Shown one piece after another: positions 39,210 to 48,939 of a stretch of DNA of 64,000 bases. Positions within the stretch are counted from its first letter, which is position 1. Each line of letters starts with the position of its first letter. Origin of the DNA: an uncultured Lewinella sp. (GTDB lineage: Bacteria; Bacteroidota; Bacteroidia; Chitinophagales; Saprospiraceae); assembly GCA_913057785.1 (NCBI GenBank), contig CAJXPD010000004.1, positions 25,835 through 89,834 on the forward strand. The letters run 5' to 3'. Position numbers and translations under genes: made by a program. The notes below the pieces were generated by a model. It had not been told where the DNA came from. It saw nothing but the letters and a program-made list of their open reading frames with translations, and did no database searches.

Positions 39210-41821
39210 AGCATCAACCAAACCCGCCACGCTGGGCTGACCGATTCCTGGAATGGTATTGTAATCCAGCATTACTGGAGGAAATCCAAGGGGACCTTTA
39301 TGAGCGATTTCTAGAATATACCCAAGAGAAAGGACTTAAAAAGGCGCGGAGATGGTATGCTATCCATGTTTTTTTATTCATGAATCGGTATACCCTTCGG
39401 CGTCATCAATCTACATATTCCCGACTTAATTCACTCGACATGTTTAAAAACTATTTAAAAATTGGCTGGCGCAATGTGCGCAAGCACAAGTGGCCTTCTT
39501 TGATCAATGTCCTGGGTCTAGCCTTGGCTATTGGCTGTTGTATGGTGGTTTATACCTTTATCTTCTGGACCTTCAATACAGATGACTTTCATGAGAATAG
39601 GGATAATATCTATATCATGGAAAAGGTCTTGCAAGGAGACAATGAACTACAATTGCGAGGGGATTCACCGGAGCCACTTGGCCCGGCAATGGCAAAAGAT
39701 TTGCCACAAGTAAAAGCAATGACTCGCTTTACTTTCTCTAGAGGGATTTTTCAGTATGAAGACCAAGTCTTTAGTGAAAGTATCAACTTCGTCGATCCTG
39801 ACTTTGTACAGCTTTTTTCTTTTCCACTGAAATGGGGAAAAATTGAAGACTTCGGCGGGACGGATGGCATCTTTTTAACGGAGCTTGTGTCAACCAAGTT
39901 CTTTGGCGCGGAGAATCCTTTAGGAAAACAAGTCACTATCAAGTTCAACAGTGGAGAGGAAGAAATTGAAAGCAGCTTTCAAGTAAAAGGAGTATTTGAA
40001 AAGTTACCCCCGACACGTACTTTTAGTTTTAATATACTCGTACCGTATCAGCACCAACTGACCTTAGGAAGAGATGACTTCCTGGATTGGCATCAAGCAG
40101 CAGATGCTACCTTTGTACAGCTGGATCCTGCTGCTGATCCCATAAAAGTTCAGCAAGCACTATCACCATATTTAGCTCAGTATAATGAGGACAACAAAGG
40201 GTGGACATTAGATCAATTGAATTTACAGCCCCTTGCGGATATTAGCCGGCATGCCTATCAGTGGGGAAATTCATTTTTTCACCAGTCTCACGTAGTGGCT
40301 ATTATTATGTTGGTGGTAATCGCTATAGCTCTCTTGTTGTTGGTGTGTTTCAACTACGTCAATACAGCTATCGCAACGGCGTCTAGCCGATTAAGGGAAA
40401 TAAGTGTTAGAAAGGTAATGGGCAGCCAAAGAAGACAAATCATTTCCCAGTTCTTAGTAGAGAATTTGTTGATTTGTCTGGTAGGGTTGGTTGCTGGAAT
40501 ACTGTTGGCTGAATTTCTTTTCTTGCCTTGGTTTAAGCGGTTTGCTGGAGGATTAGAATTTCGCTTGCATTACTTGCAAGATTATAGGCACGCACTTTTC
40601 TTCCTTACTTTATTGGTTATACTGGTGCTTGGTGGAGGTGGATATCCCGCTTACTACATTTCCCGTTTTCCACCGGTAGAGATTTTGAAAGATAAGTTGC
40701 GAATTGGCAATAAAAACCGCTTTAGAAAAATCCTGTTAGGGGCACAGTTATCCCTTACCTTCATCGCTATCTTTTCAGCGGTTGCATTTATTAAGCATAC
40801 CCAAAAGCTGAAAGCAGTCGATTGGGGCTATGATCCGGAAGCTAAGATTGTGATTCGTCTAGATGATGGGATATCTTATGACCGCCTGGAAAATGAACTA
40901 GCTGGCTTGGATGAGATACAGGATATCTCAGGTTCTATCCAGCAACTGGGAAGAGGCTCAAATGGAATTACCATAGAGGTAGATGGAGAAGATACGCCTG
41001 TAGAAGAAATGGTGGTAGGGCCTGATTACCTAGAAAAAATGGGCTTGACCATTTTGGACGGAAGATTTTCCAATCCAGATTTAGATACAGATGTCTCCCA
41101 ATCCGTGATGGTGAATGCAGCTTTTCGCCGGCACTTCGGCTGGGATATGGCTGTAGGTAAGGTCATTCAAGTGGAGGATCAATCTTACTCGGTGATCGGG
41201 GAGCTGGAAGATTTCCGTTATGAAGATTTTTTCCGGCCTGTCCAACCCATGCTCATTCGCGTTGGGCCAAAATCTGACTATCGCTACCTCACTGCCACCT
41301 TGGCTTCCACAGCCCAAACTCAAGCATCAGCGAAAGCTATGGAGGGGATCTGGAAAGAAATCTACCCTGATCGTCCATTTAACTTCTTCTATCAAACGGA
41401 TGTAATGGATGGGTATTTTCAAGGTTTTGAGCAAGTGATTAAAATACTATCTGCGGTTGCTTTTCTAACCATATTTATATCTACTATAGGGTTGTTTGGG
41501 TTAGCCATGCTGATCCTTGCTCGAAAGATGAAGGAGATTAGCATTCGCAAGGTTCTAGGCGCGAATATTTGGAATGTGAGTCGGCTGGTTAATAAGGAGT
41601 TTTTCTGGTCAGTGGTTTTGGCCTGTTTGATTGGCGGGCCATTAGGTTTTCTCGCGATTAAAGCTATCTTAACCCAGATCTCTCCGGAGATGCCCAATCC
41701 TGGCTTCTTACCCATGTTAGTAGCTGTAGTTGGTTTACTTACCATAGCTCTGGTAGCCGTTGCTGGGCATATTTACAATGCTTTCGTGAAAAACCCAATT
41801 GTGTATTTGCGAGATGAGTAA
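39203..41821 (+). CDS. FtsX/MacB-type ABC transporter permease
   Basis: Permease-prefix region PPRWADRFLEWYCNPALLEEIQGDLYERF; FKNYLKIGWRNVRKHKWPSLINVLGLALAIGCC; ISVRKVMGSQRRQIISQFLVENL; ISIRKVLGANIWNV. Confidence 0.93.
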   Translation: MVEHQPNPPRWADRFLEWYCNPALLEEIQGDLYERFLEYTQEKGLKKARRWYAIHVFLFMNRYTLRRHQSTYSRLNSLDMFKNYLKIGWRNVRKHKWPSLINVLGLALAIGCCMVVYTFIFWTFNTDDFHENRDNIYIMEKVLQGDNELQLRGDSPEPLGPAMAKDLPQVKAMTRFTFSRGIFQYEDQVFSESINFVDPDFVQLFSFPLKWGKIEDFGGTDGIFLTELVSTKFFGAENPLGKQVTIKFNSGEEEIESSFQVKGVFEKLPPTRTFSFNILVPYQHQLTLGRDDFLDWHQAADATFVQLDPAADPIKVQQALSPYLAQYNEDNKGWTLDQLNLQPLADISRHAYQWGNSFFHQSHVVAIIMLVVIAIALLLLVCFNYVNTAIATASSRLREISVRKVMGSQRRQIISQFLVENLLICLVGLVAGILLAEFLFLPWFKRFAGGLEFRLHYLQDYRHALFFLTLLVILVLGGGGYPAYYISRFPPVEILKDKLRIGNKNRFRKILLGAQLSLTFIAIFSAVAFIKHTQKLKAVDWGYDPEAKIVIRLDDGISYDRLENELAGLDEIQDISGSIQQLGRGSNGITIEVDGEDTPVEEMVVGPDYLEKMGLTILDGRFSNPDLDTDVSQSVMVNAAFRRHFGWDMAVGKVIQVEDQSYSVIGELEDFRYEDFFRPVQPMLIRVGPKSDYRYLTATLASTAQTQASAKAMEGIWKEIYPDRPFNFFYQTDVMDGYFQGFEQVIKILSAVAFLTIFISTIGLFGLAMLILARKMKEISIRKVLGANIWNVSRLVNKEFFWSVVLACLIGGPLGFLAIKAILTQISPEMPNPGFLPMLVAVVGLLTIALVAVAGHIYNAFVKNPIVYLRDE

Positions 41822-41834
41822 ATAGTGGAAGAAC

Positions 41835-41883
41835 AGATATCCGAAGTTTAGCCCGAGAAGAGTGGCGAAAACTTCGGATATCT
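41835..41883. terminator. Bidirectional terminator hairpin
   Basis: AGATATCCGAAGTTT ... AAACTTCGGATATCT perfect 15-bp stem. Confidence 0.8.
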
Positions 41884-41888
41884 AGCCT

Positions 41889-42512
41889 TTACAGCATACT
41901 CCGAATCATTAAAACCACTCCAAAGGCAACCAATGCCCCCCCAGAAACACGACGAATCCAGAGAATGTGTTTTCCCGTCAGCCATTTCCGGATGTATTTA
42001 GCTAAAGCGACTTTCGAAAAGTCTGTAATGATTATCGTAGAAAGAATAGCCCCGAAAAAAAGGAATGCCTCTTGCTTATTATATCCTTGATCTCCTACCG
42101 AGGTACTCATCATCGTGATCCAGAAGACAAAAGTGAAGGGATTGACCGTGTTGACCAGAAAACCCTTTAACCAAAGAGAGAAATAGGAGGCTTTAGAGGA
42201 GATGATAGAGCCTGCTTCCCAACCCGGAGGCTTTGTCAGTAAGGTAGCTACCCCAACCACGATCAATACCAGACCCCCAACCAAGCCAACGTAGAAGATG
42301 AAGTCCTCGCTTTCTTTAAGGGGGGTGATATAGTTTAAGCCAGCATAGGTTACAGCAATAAACAAGATATCGCTTATCCAAATGCCAAGTCCTACCATAG
42401 TCCCGGCGCGCAAGCCTCTTTCCACTCCTGTTTGAATTAAAGCGAAGAAGATCGGCCCGAGCAAGATCGCGAGTAGTAGCCCTACTTGTATTCCACTTAA
42501 TATAATCTGCAT
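41889..42512 (-). CDS. LysE-family amino acid exporter
   Basis: LLAILLGPIFFALIQTGVERGLRAGTMVGLGIWISDILFI; GFLVNTVNPFTFVFW. Confidence 0.9.
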   Translation of the reverse strand: MQIILSGIQVGLLLAILLGPIFFALIQTGVERGLRAGTMVGLGIWISDILFIAVTYAGLNYITPLKESEDFIFYVGLVGGLVLIVVGVATLLTKPPGWEAGSIISSKASYFSLWLKGFLVNTVNPFTFVFWITMMSTSVGDQGYNKQEAFLFFGAILSTIIITDFSKVALAKYIRKWLTGKHILWIRRVSGGALVAFGVVLMIRSML

Positions 42513-42514
42513 CC

Positions 42515-42925
42515 TTAGCTATATATGGTAGCTATTACCTTTCTGGATCCACCATAATTTCGAAATTCGCAGAGATAAATACCCTGCCAGGTTCCAAGGT
42601 TTAGACGGTGATTCGTAATGGGAATGCTGATGGAGGATCCGATCATAGCGGCTTTGATATGAGCAGGCATATCATCGGGCCCTTCAATGGTATGGGTGAG
42701 AAAAGGCATGTTTTCAGGGACGATCTTATTGAATATTTGTTCAAAATCTACTCGTACCGAAGGATCGGCATTCTCATTAATAGTGATGGCAGCAGAGGTG
42801 TGCTTGATATAAAGATTGAAAATTCCCTTTTCCGGTAAGGGACCAATGGCATTAACTACCTCCTGGGTAATGAGATGATACCCACGTTCTTGCGCTCGTA
42901 GTGAAAATTCTTTCTGTTCGATCAT
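42515..42925 (-). CDS. YjbQ-family protein
   Basis: GIFNLYIKHTSAAITINENADPSVRVDFE; LNLGTWQGIYLCEFRNYGGSRKV. Confidence 0.93.
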   Translation of the reverse strand: MIEQKEFSLRAQERGYHLITQEVVNAIGPLPEKGIFNLYIKHTSAAITINENADPSVRVDFEQIFNKIVPENMPFLTHTIEGPDDMPAHIKAAMIGSSISIPITNHRLNLGTWQGIYLCEFRNYGGSRKVIATIYS

Positions 42926-43161
42926 AAGATTTCTATGTTGCTGCAGCCAAGTTTATGTAGCCTGGCTTGCGCTATAGCCTTCCTGAGAATATCGTTTTGC
43001 TCATTAGGTGTACAATAGACCCGAGGGGGCAGTTGACGTCTAAACCGCCGAGGGTGCCCAATCGTACAAAAGCAAAAGTAAGCGATTTTCTGGTCTAAGA
43101 ATGTCCTACACTCAGATATGCTGTATATTAGTAGCACTAAAAGCAAAAACCGACAAACACC

Positions 43162-44211
43162 ATGAAGTCCTTCCTAACCATTGGTTATACTCTATTGTTG
43201 TCCTTGAACTTTTGTTCCGATCCTCGAAAATCGGCTACTTCTGAACCCACGCAAACTCAAAGTAAAGAAGCGGTTGTTGTAGCGGCCAATGCCTTCCTTG
43301 CTAGTTTATCACCATTGGAGAGAAAGAGCTGTCAGCTCAGTTTTGAGGATCAAGAAAGAGAAAACTGGCATTTTGTGCCAATCAAGCGACGAGGCCTAGC
43401 TCTGCAACTAATGAGCGATGAGCAAAAGGAACTGGTTGCGAAATTGTTGAAGACTTGCCTTACGCAAGAAGGTTTTCGGAAAATCGAGGATATTCGGCAG
43501 TTGGAAGCTGTATTAACGATTTTGGAAAAACGTGCACCAGATAACAACTATCGAAACCCAGATCTATATTTTGTATCCATCTTTGGCGAGCCGGCAGATT
43601 CTAGCATTTGGGGCTGGCGCTTTGAAGGGCACCATCTTTCGCTAAACTATACCTATGCCGATGAGGCATTGACGGTTACGCCCCAATTTATGGGTGCAAA
43701 CCCAGCAGAAGTCCCTATTGGTGATTCAAAGGGGAAAAGAGTCTTAGCTCAAGAAGAGGATCAAGCCAGAGCTTTGGTGCAAAGCCTGAATGATGCTCAG
43801 TTGGGTATAGCCCTAATTGCCAAACGAGCTTATCCTGAGATCATTACCGGAAATGATCGAAGGGTTGGATTAGAAGATTACGAAGGACTCCCCTACAGCC
43901 AGCTGACAGAATCACAGCAAATGGCACTGATTGACCTCATTCAATTATACCTAAATAACAATACAGAGAAAGTTGCCCAGGCTCATTGGAAGGTGATACA
44001 AGAAGCAGGGGTAGAAAAATTGTTTTTTGCTTGGGCTGGTGGCGTTGAGAAAGGTGAAAAGCATTATTATAGAATACACGGGCCCCGCTTGCTCATCGAA
44101 TATGACAATACACAGAACGGAGGTAATCACGTACATTCCGTTTGCAGAGATCCAAGTAATGATTTTGGTGAAGATGCACTACGTCGCCATTACGAAACCC
44201 ACCAGCATTGA
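43162..44211 (+). CDS. DUF3500 domain protein
   Basis: ENWHFVPIKRRGLALQLMSDEQKELVAKLLKTCLTQEGFRKIEDIRQLE; SIFGEPADSSIWGWRFEGHHLSLNYT. Confidence 0.9.
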   Translation: MKSFLTIGYTLLLSLNFCSDPRKSATSEPTQTQSKEAVVVAANAFLASLSPLERKSCQLSFEDQERENWHFVPIKRRGLALQLMSDEQKELVAKLLKTCLTQEGFRKIEDIRQLEAVLTILEKRAPDNNYRNPDLYFVSIFGEPADSSIWGWRFEGHHLSLNYTYADEALTVTPQFMGANPAEVPIGDSKGKRVLAQEEDQARALVQSLNDAQLGIALIAKRAYPEIITGNDRRVGLEDYEGLPYSQLTESQQMALIDLIQLYLNNNTEKVAQAHWKVIQEAGVEKLFFAWAGGVEKGEKHYYRIHGPRLLIEYDNTQNGGNHVHSVCRDPSNDFGEDALRRHYETHQH

Positions 44212-44228
44212 TCAGAAGAAACAAATAG

Positions 44229-44987
44229 ATGGAATTAGCACAATGGTATACCTTATTGTTAAGGGCTGAATTCATTCTGGCTATCTTAACCTTTGTTTCT
44301 TTGTTCTTTATTTCCGCACCTTATGGCCGGTTTGAACGCAAGGGATGGGGGATTACGCTTCCTGCGAAATATGCTTGGATGATTATGGAGTCGCCAGCTA
44401 TGCTAATTCCTCTATATTTCTTCTTCGCTTTTGCCGATAAACAACAGCTTGTGCTCATTCTTTTCTTGCTGATCTGGCAATTCCATTATGCGCACCGGAC
44501 TCTTATTTATCCCTTTCAAAAATCTGGTGGTAATAGACCTTTTCCATTGGCTTTGGTTGGAATGGCGATAGCCTTTAATTGCATGAATGGGGTGGTCATC
44601 AGTTATTCAGTTTTCGTGAAGAATACTTACGCCACCGACTGGCTTTTTCAATGGCCTTTTGTTTTGGGCTTATCGATCTTCCTCTTAGGATATTGGATCA
44701 ATAAACGATCAGATTCTATTCTCAAGAACTTAAGAGCACCGACAGAGACTACCTATAAGATACCATATGGAGGCTTATTCAAGTGGGTCTCTAATCCGCA
44801 CTATCTGGGAGAGATTCTCGGATGGTGTGGCTGGGCTATTCTGACTTGGTCAGTGGCTGGCTGGGCTTTTGTGGCTTACACTTTTGCTAATTTAGCACCT
44901 AGAGCATTGGCGCATCACCAATGGTATAAAGCCAATTTTGAGGACTACCCCTCCAACCGGAAGGCATTGATACCCTTCATTTGGTAG
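44229..44987 (+). CDS. Steroid 5-alpha-reductase-like membrane protein
   Basis: YKIPYGGLFKWVSNPHYLGEILGWCGWAILTWS...APRALAHHQWYKANFEDYPSNRKALIPFIW. Confidence 0.9.
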   Translation: MELAQWYTLLLRAEFILAILTFVSLFFISAPYGRFERKGWGITLPAKYAWMIMESPAMLIPLYFFFAFADKQQLVLILFLLIWQFHYAHRTLIYPFQKSGGNRPFPLALVGMAIAFNCMNGVVISYSVFVKNTYATDWLFQWPFVLGLSIFLLGYWINKRSDSILKNLRAPTETTYKIPYGGLFKWVSNPHYLGEILGWCGWAILTWSVAGWAFVAYTFANLAPRALAHHQWYKANFEDYPSNRKALIPFIW

Positions 44988-45146
44988 GCCAAATAGTACA
45001 GACTTCTGATTTAATACTTCCTTGGTACTAATACAAGCTCTCTTGGTCGAAAGCCTAGGAATCTCAGCTCAAAAAAGTCATAACTTTCTTTTATCACAGC
45101 ATTGGCTGCTGCAGCAATATTCCTTAAACCTGTCAGTATCCGAATT

Positions 45147-45995
45147 ATGGGTAAAAGCGATTTTTCTTTTTACAATACACGGAAGTACAAGCTAGTTCTT
45201 TGTCTGAGCGTAACTTTTTTCTTCTACTTCTTTCTTATTTATTTTCTACCCTTTGGAGTAGATAATTACAATCCCAATCATCAATATACCCGTACGTTCT
45301 TGTTCGAAATTTTCAAGTTCGCACTGGCAATTTTTGCTTTTTTGACAATCAACGAATTTGTTCTTCGGCCTTTCTTCATGAAAAGAACGGTACCTAAACA
45401 CATTGTGTATTGGAGTATTTGGACCTTGCTTCTATTAAGTACGGTGATATTCTTTCTTTATAATTACTTAGGCAACTGGCATGACTATCGTTTAAGAAGT
45501 TATCTCGGTTTTCTAGTGGATTGCTCCGCCGTCTTGATCTTTCCCTTAATGGGTACATTTTTCTTTTTCAAGCACCAGAATCTACAAAGCCAAATAGGCC
45601 ATTTTTTAACTACAAAAGTGGCTTTGTCAGAAGCAGATGTTCTCGTCAACTTCAAAGGACAAGGCAACAATGACCAGATTACATTGGCATTATCTAGTTT
45701 TCTTTTTGGCAAGGCGCAGAACAACTATGTGGAGTTGTTCTATTTGGAAGAGGGACAGCTTAAGAAATTCCTACTGCGCTCCTCTCTTCGAAACCTGGTA
45801 GATTCCGTTCAGGTTCCCGCGATAAGTAGATGCCATCGATCGTATATGGTGAATTTACTAACGGTAAAGGCCATCAAGCGGGGAAGTCAGGAGATGAATC
45901 TATGTCTGGACCCCTTTGATACCAGTGTGCCCGTCTCCAAATCTTACAGACAAAGGGTTATAGAGAACCTTCAAGACTTAAATGCTTTTGCCTAA
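45147..45995 (+). CDS. Membrane-anchored LytTR DNA-binding regulator
   Basis: Four TM segments then LytTR domain (NYVELFYLEEGQLKKFLLRSSLRNLVDSVQVPAISRCHRSYMVNL). Confidence 0.88.
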   Translation: MGKSDFSFYNTRKYKLVLCLSVTFFFYFFLIYFLPFGVDNYNPNHQYTRTFLFEIFKFALAIFAFLTINEFVLRPFFMKRTVPKHIVYWSIWTLLLLSTVIFFLYNYLGNWHDYRLRSYLGFLVDCSAVLIFPLMGTFFFFKHQNLQSQIGHFLTTKVALSEADVLVNFKGQGNNDQITLALSSFLFGKAQNNYVELFYLEEGQLKKFLLRSSLRNLVDSVQVPAISRCHRSYMVNLLTVKAIKRGSQEMNLCLDPFDTSVPVSKSYRQRVIENLQDLNAFA

Positions 45996-46139
45996 AAGGA
46001 AAGCTTTTTCTTTTACAAGCTATCATTCACAACAAATGGACAACATTCACCACAATTAGCGCTGTAAACGTGATTCTTTGAATGCTTGCGGACTTTATTT
46101 GTACCAATCAAATTTTTGAAAAAGTCTAAAAGTAAAATC

Positions 46140-47075
46140 ATGATCACAACCAAATCAATAGCTTCTACAAGGCTTAGTTTTGTAACGTTACTTTGTCTTT
46201 TGATTCCAATTGCAGCTACGCTTCATGCGCAAGAAAGTACACAAGAAATATTGCAGCATTTCGTCGATAGTTATAAGACCGATCATATGGCTCATACGGT
46301 TTCATTTGGCATTAGGGTTGGAGAAGATTGGTGGTCAGTCCAATCGACCCGGAAACAATCAGCTTATGCGGTGGGTAAGAAAAAACAATACGCCTTTCAT
46401 AATTTTGGGCCTCATGAGGTGAGCTTAGTAACTGGACAGCCAAGCACTCCTACTTGGTATTTCCATTTTGCGAATAGGAAAGTCCTAGATAACATCTACC
46501 AGAAGAAATGGACTGCCTCTACAGCTTCTGCCAAGTCCTTTGGAACTGATATTGTAGGTTTGAATGTGAGAGATATGGAGGGGTTCAAGAGTGGTATTAA
46601 GGAGGATGCCATTGCCTATGAGGTGATGGAACACTTTTGGAAAAGAGATCCTGTAGAAATCACGTATTTTACTAGGGATGCTTCTTTGCCTACTCATGGC
46701 GTAGATCACGTTGGTTTGTATACCATGAAGGATAAAAGGATTGGATGGTTCAGCATTGGGCCTGAGGAAGCGGCGAATGCCGAGAGGGGTTTGGATAAAG
46801 GACAGGTTCCTAATTTGTTCATCATAACCAAAGGGAAAGGAAGAGCGGAATTAGGTAATCAAGAAGTTGAATTAAAGCCGGGTATGAGTGTTTTTATTGG
46901 GCCATATGTGAAGCATGTACTTTACAACCCATATGATGAGCCATTGGAGGGGATTATCGTTCTGTTTGGAGATAATGGTGATTACATTCATGGTAAATCC
47001 TACCTCGATCTACTAGAGCAGCAACATGCCTTCTATGAGCGTTATGACTTGAGCAGAACGAAGGATCAAAAATAG
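46140..47075 (+). CDS. Cupin-domain secreted protein
   Basis: Signal peptide; VPNLFIITKGKGRAELGNQEVELKPGMSVFIGPYVKHVLYNPYDEPLEGIIVLFG. Confidence 0.78.
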   Translation: MITTKSIASTRLSFVTLLCLLIPIAATLHAQESTQEILQHFVDSYKTDHMAHTVSFGIRVGEDWWSVQSTRKQSAYAVGKKKQYAFHNFGPHEVSLVTGQPSTPTWYFHFANRKVLDNIYQKKWTASTASAKSFGTDIVGLNVRDMEGFKSGIKEDAIAYEVMEHFWKRDPVEITYFTRDASLPTHGVDHVGLYTMKDKRIGWFSIGPEEAANAERGLDKGQVPNLFIITKGKGRAELGNQEVELKPGMSVFIGPYVKHVLYNPYDEPLEGIIVLFGDNGDYIHGKSYLDLLEQQHAFYERYDLSRTKDQK

Positions 47076-47115
47076 TCCTTTATGCAATTAACCGACGGTA
47101 GGTAAAGAGACCTCT

Positions 47116-47610
47116 TTACAACTCCATGCTTAACTCCAGGGTATCCCCAACATTAAGTTCACGCCATTGTTTTACCAGCATTCTGAGTTGTTCGCGCATA
47201 ATAGATAGTTTATCTGCAGTTAGACTGGTAGGAATATTTAACCCGCGGGCTGACATAGCTTGTTCTAATAAGGTTAGAAATTCCTCTTGTTCCCCAGAGT
47301 TGAATAATTCTACTTGTAATTGGTTAACGATAAATTCGGTTTGAAGTGATTCTTTCGGGAGATTTTCTGGAATGAGCGCAATTGGACGTTGATCACGTGG
47401 TTTTTCAAAATCTAGAACCGTGTAGCCTTGATTAATTAAGCCGTAGAAGGCCTCTTTGAACTCTAAGACTGTTTCTACGACATAATGTGCTAAGTCGTGT
47501 ACTTCTAATCCCGGCCGAATTTTGGTAAAGGTGGAGCTACCGTCGGTTCGATGAAGGGTCAATACTGCGGATTGATCCTTCTGTTTTTTGAACTGTAGTC
47601 TAAGCGGCAT
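47116..47610 (-). CDS. Conserved-looking hypothetical protein
   Basis: 164 aa intact ORF; no family recognised. Confidence 0.6.
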   Translation of the reverse strand: MPLRLQFKKQKDQSAVLTLHRTDGSSTFTKIRPGLEVHDLAHYVVETVLEFKEAFYGLINQGYTVLDFEKPRDQRPIALIPENLPKESLQTEFIVNQLQVELFNSGEQEEFLTLLEQAMSARGLNIPTSLTADKLSIMREQLRMLVKQWRELNVGDTLELSMEL

Positions 47611-47673
47611 CTAATCAATATTTATATCCTCAAAACTAACAGACTGCTGGATATTACTACTATATTCAGCCTT

Positions 47674-48339
47674 ATGGATCAACTACAAGGAAATAACAAT
47701 AGTTCCCGAGGAAAAATCATCTATTTGGCAGACCCAATGTGTTCCTGGTGTTACGGATTTCGCGGCGAGATTACGAAACTGAAGGATGCCTATGCAGATC
47801 AGATGGATTTTAGTTTAATTATGGGAGGCCTCCGCCCTGGTGGAGGAGATCCTTGGAATCAGAAAATGAAAGATTTTTTGCGGCATCATTGGGAAAAGGT
47901 AGCTGAGGTTAGTGGTCAGGCATTTCAGTATGATTTGTTGGAGTGGGATGAGTTTCTGTATGATACCGAGCCTTCTTGCCGATCCGTTTGTGTCGTAAAG
48001 CAATTGTCTCCAGAAAAGGCGTTTGACTTTTTCAAGGAGGTACAGTACCGCTTTTATTTTGAGAACCAAGACCCTAAAGATGTATCATTCTATGAGCCAA
48101 TTTGCCAATCTGTAGGTGTCGATTTTAATGATTTCCGAGATGCCTTTTCTTCGGAGGAATACAAAGCGCTGACCCGTCAAGATTTTGAACAGTCTCATGA
48201 ATGGGGAATTCGCGGATTTCCAAGTGTGGTGATCAGCTGGAATAATCGCCTTGGCTTACTTAGTAATGGGTACGCATCATATGCTGAAATGGAAAATCGG
48301 ATGGAAAAATTACTCGCTAAACTAAGTACTGCCGCATGA
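47674..48339 (+). CDS. DsbA-family (FrnE-like) protein
   Basis: IIYLADPMCSWCYGFRGEITKL; GIRGFPSVVISW. Confidence 0.9.
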   Translation: MDQLQGNNNSSRGKIIYLADPMCSWCYGFRGEITKLKDAYADQMDFSLIMGGLRPGGGDPWNQKMKDFLRHHWEKVAEVSGQAFQYDLLEWDEFLYDTEPSCRSVCVVKQLSPEKAFDFFKEVQYRFYFENQDPKDVSFYEPICQSVGVDFNDFRDAFSSEEYKALTRQDFEQSHEWGIRGFPSVVISWNNRLGLLSNGYASYAEMENRMEKLLAKLSTAA

Positions 48340-48689
48340 TATTACAATGGATTAGTGTGATTCTAATGGGTGCCTTCTATATGTTTGCTGGATATAGCCA
48401 TTTTCGCAACCCTAAGTTCTTTTTGAAGATCACGCCCAAGTGGGTGCCAGCTCCTGAGCAGGTGAATGTCTTCGTTGGTGCGGTGGATATCCTTCTAGGT
48501 TTACTCATCATAATTCCTCAAACAAGATCTTTGGCTGCTTGGGGGGTGATTGCTTTGCTAATTGCAGTTTTTCCGGCCAATGTGTATCATTTTCAAAAAT
48601 CTTTGAAGAAAGGGAAATTTGTCTGGCCGACCCTCATACGATTACCTATTCAGTTCTTGCTCATTTACTGGGCTTACAGTATGACCTAA
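48336..48689 (+). CDS. DoxX/MauE-like small membrane protein
   Basis: 117 aa, 4 TM, MGAFYMFAGYSHFRNPKFFLKITPKWVP; ATGA overlap with DsbA-like gene. Confidence 0.85.
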   Translation: MILQWISVILMGAFYMFAGYSHFRNPKFFLKITPKWVPAPEQVNVFVGAVDILLGLLIIIPQTRSLAAWGVIALLIAVFPANVYHFQKSLKKGKFVWPTLIRLPIQFLLIYWAYSMT

Positions 48690-48826
48690 AGGAAAATACA
48701 AAGACTTAGTGCCATAATTCTGTCTCAGAGGCCGAGATATAGAACCCTCATTCTATCTTTTTGACAGGCCTCTAATCTCAAAAAATAGATCAGCTTGGGG
48801 TGAATTAATTCTGTTCTAACAGATCT

Positions 48827-48866
48827 CCTTACGAATTCTCGAAACTTCCCTACGAATTCTCAAACT
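48827..48866. repeat. Two direct repeats with 21-bp phasing upstream of VIT/VWA gene
   Basis: ccTTACGAATTCTCGAAACT / ccCTACGAATTCTCAAACT. Confidence 0.65.
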
Positions 48867-48939
48867 GCTTGGCTTTTGGGGGCTTTCTGCCTGTACTTTT
48901 GAATCGATACAAGCATTTATTAATTCCAAAAGCACAGAC

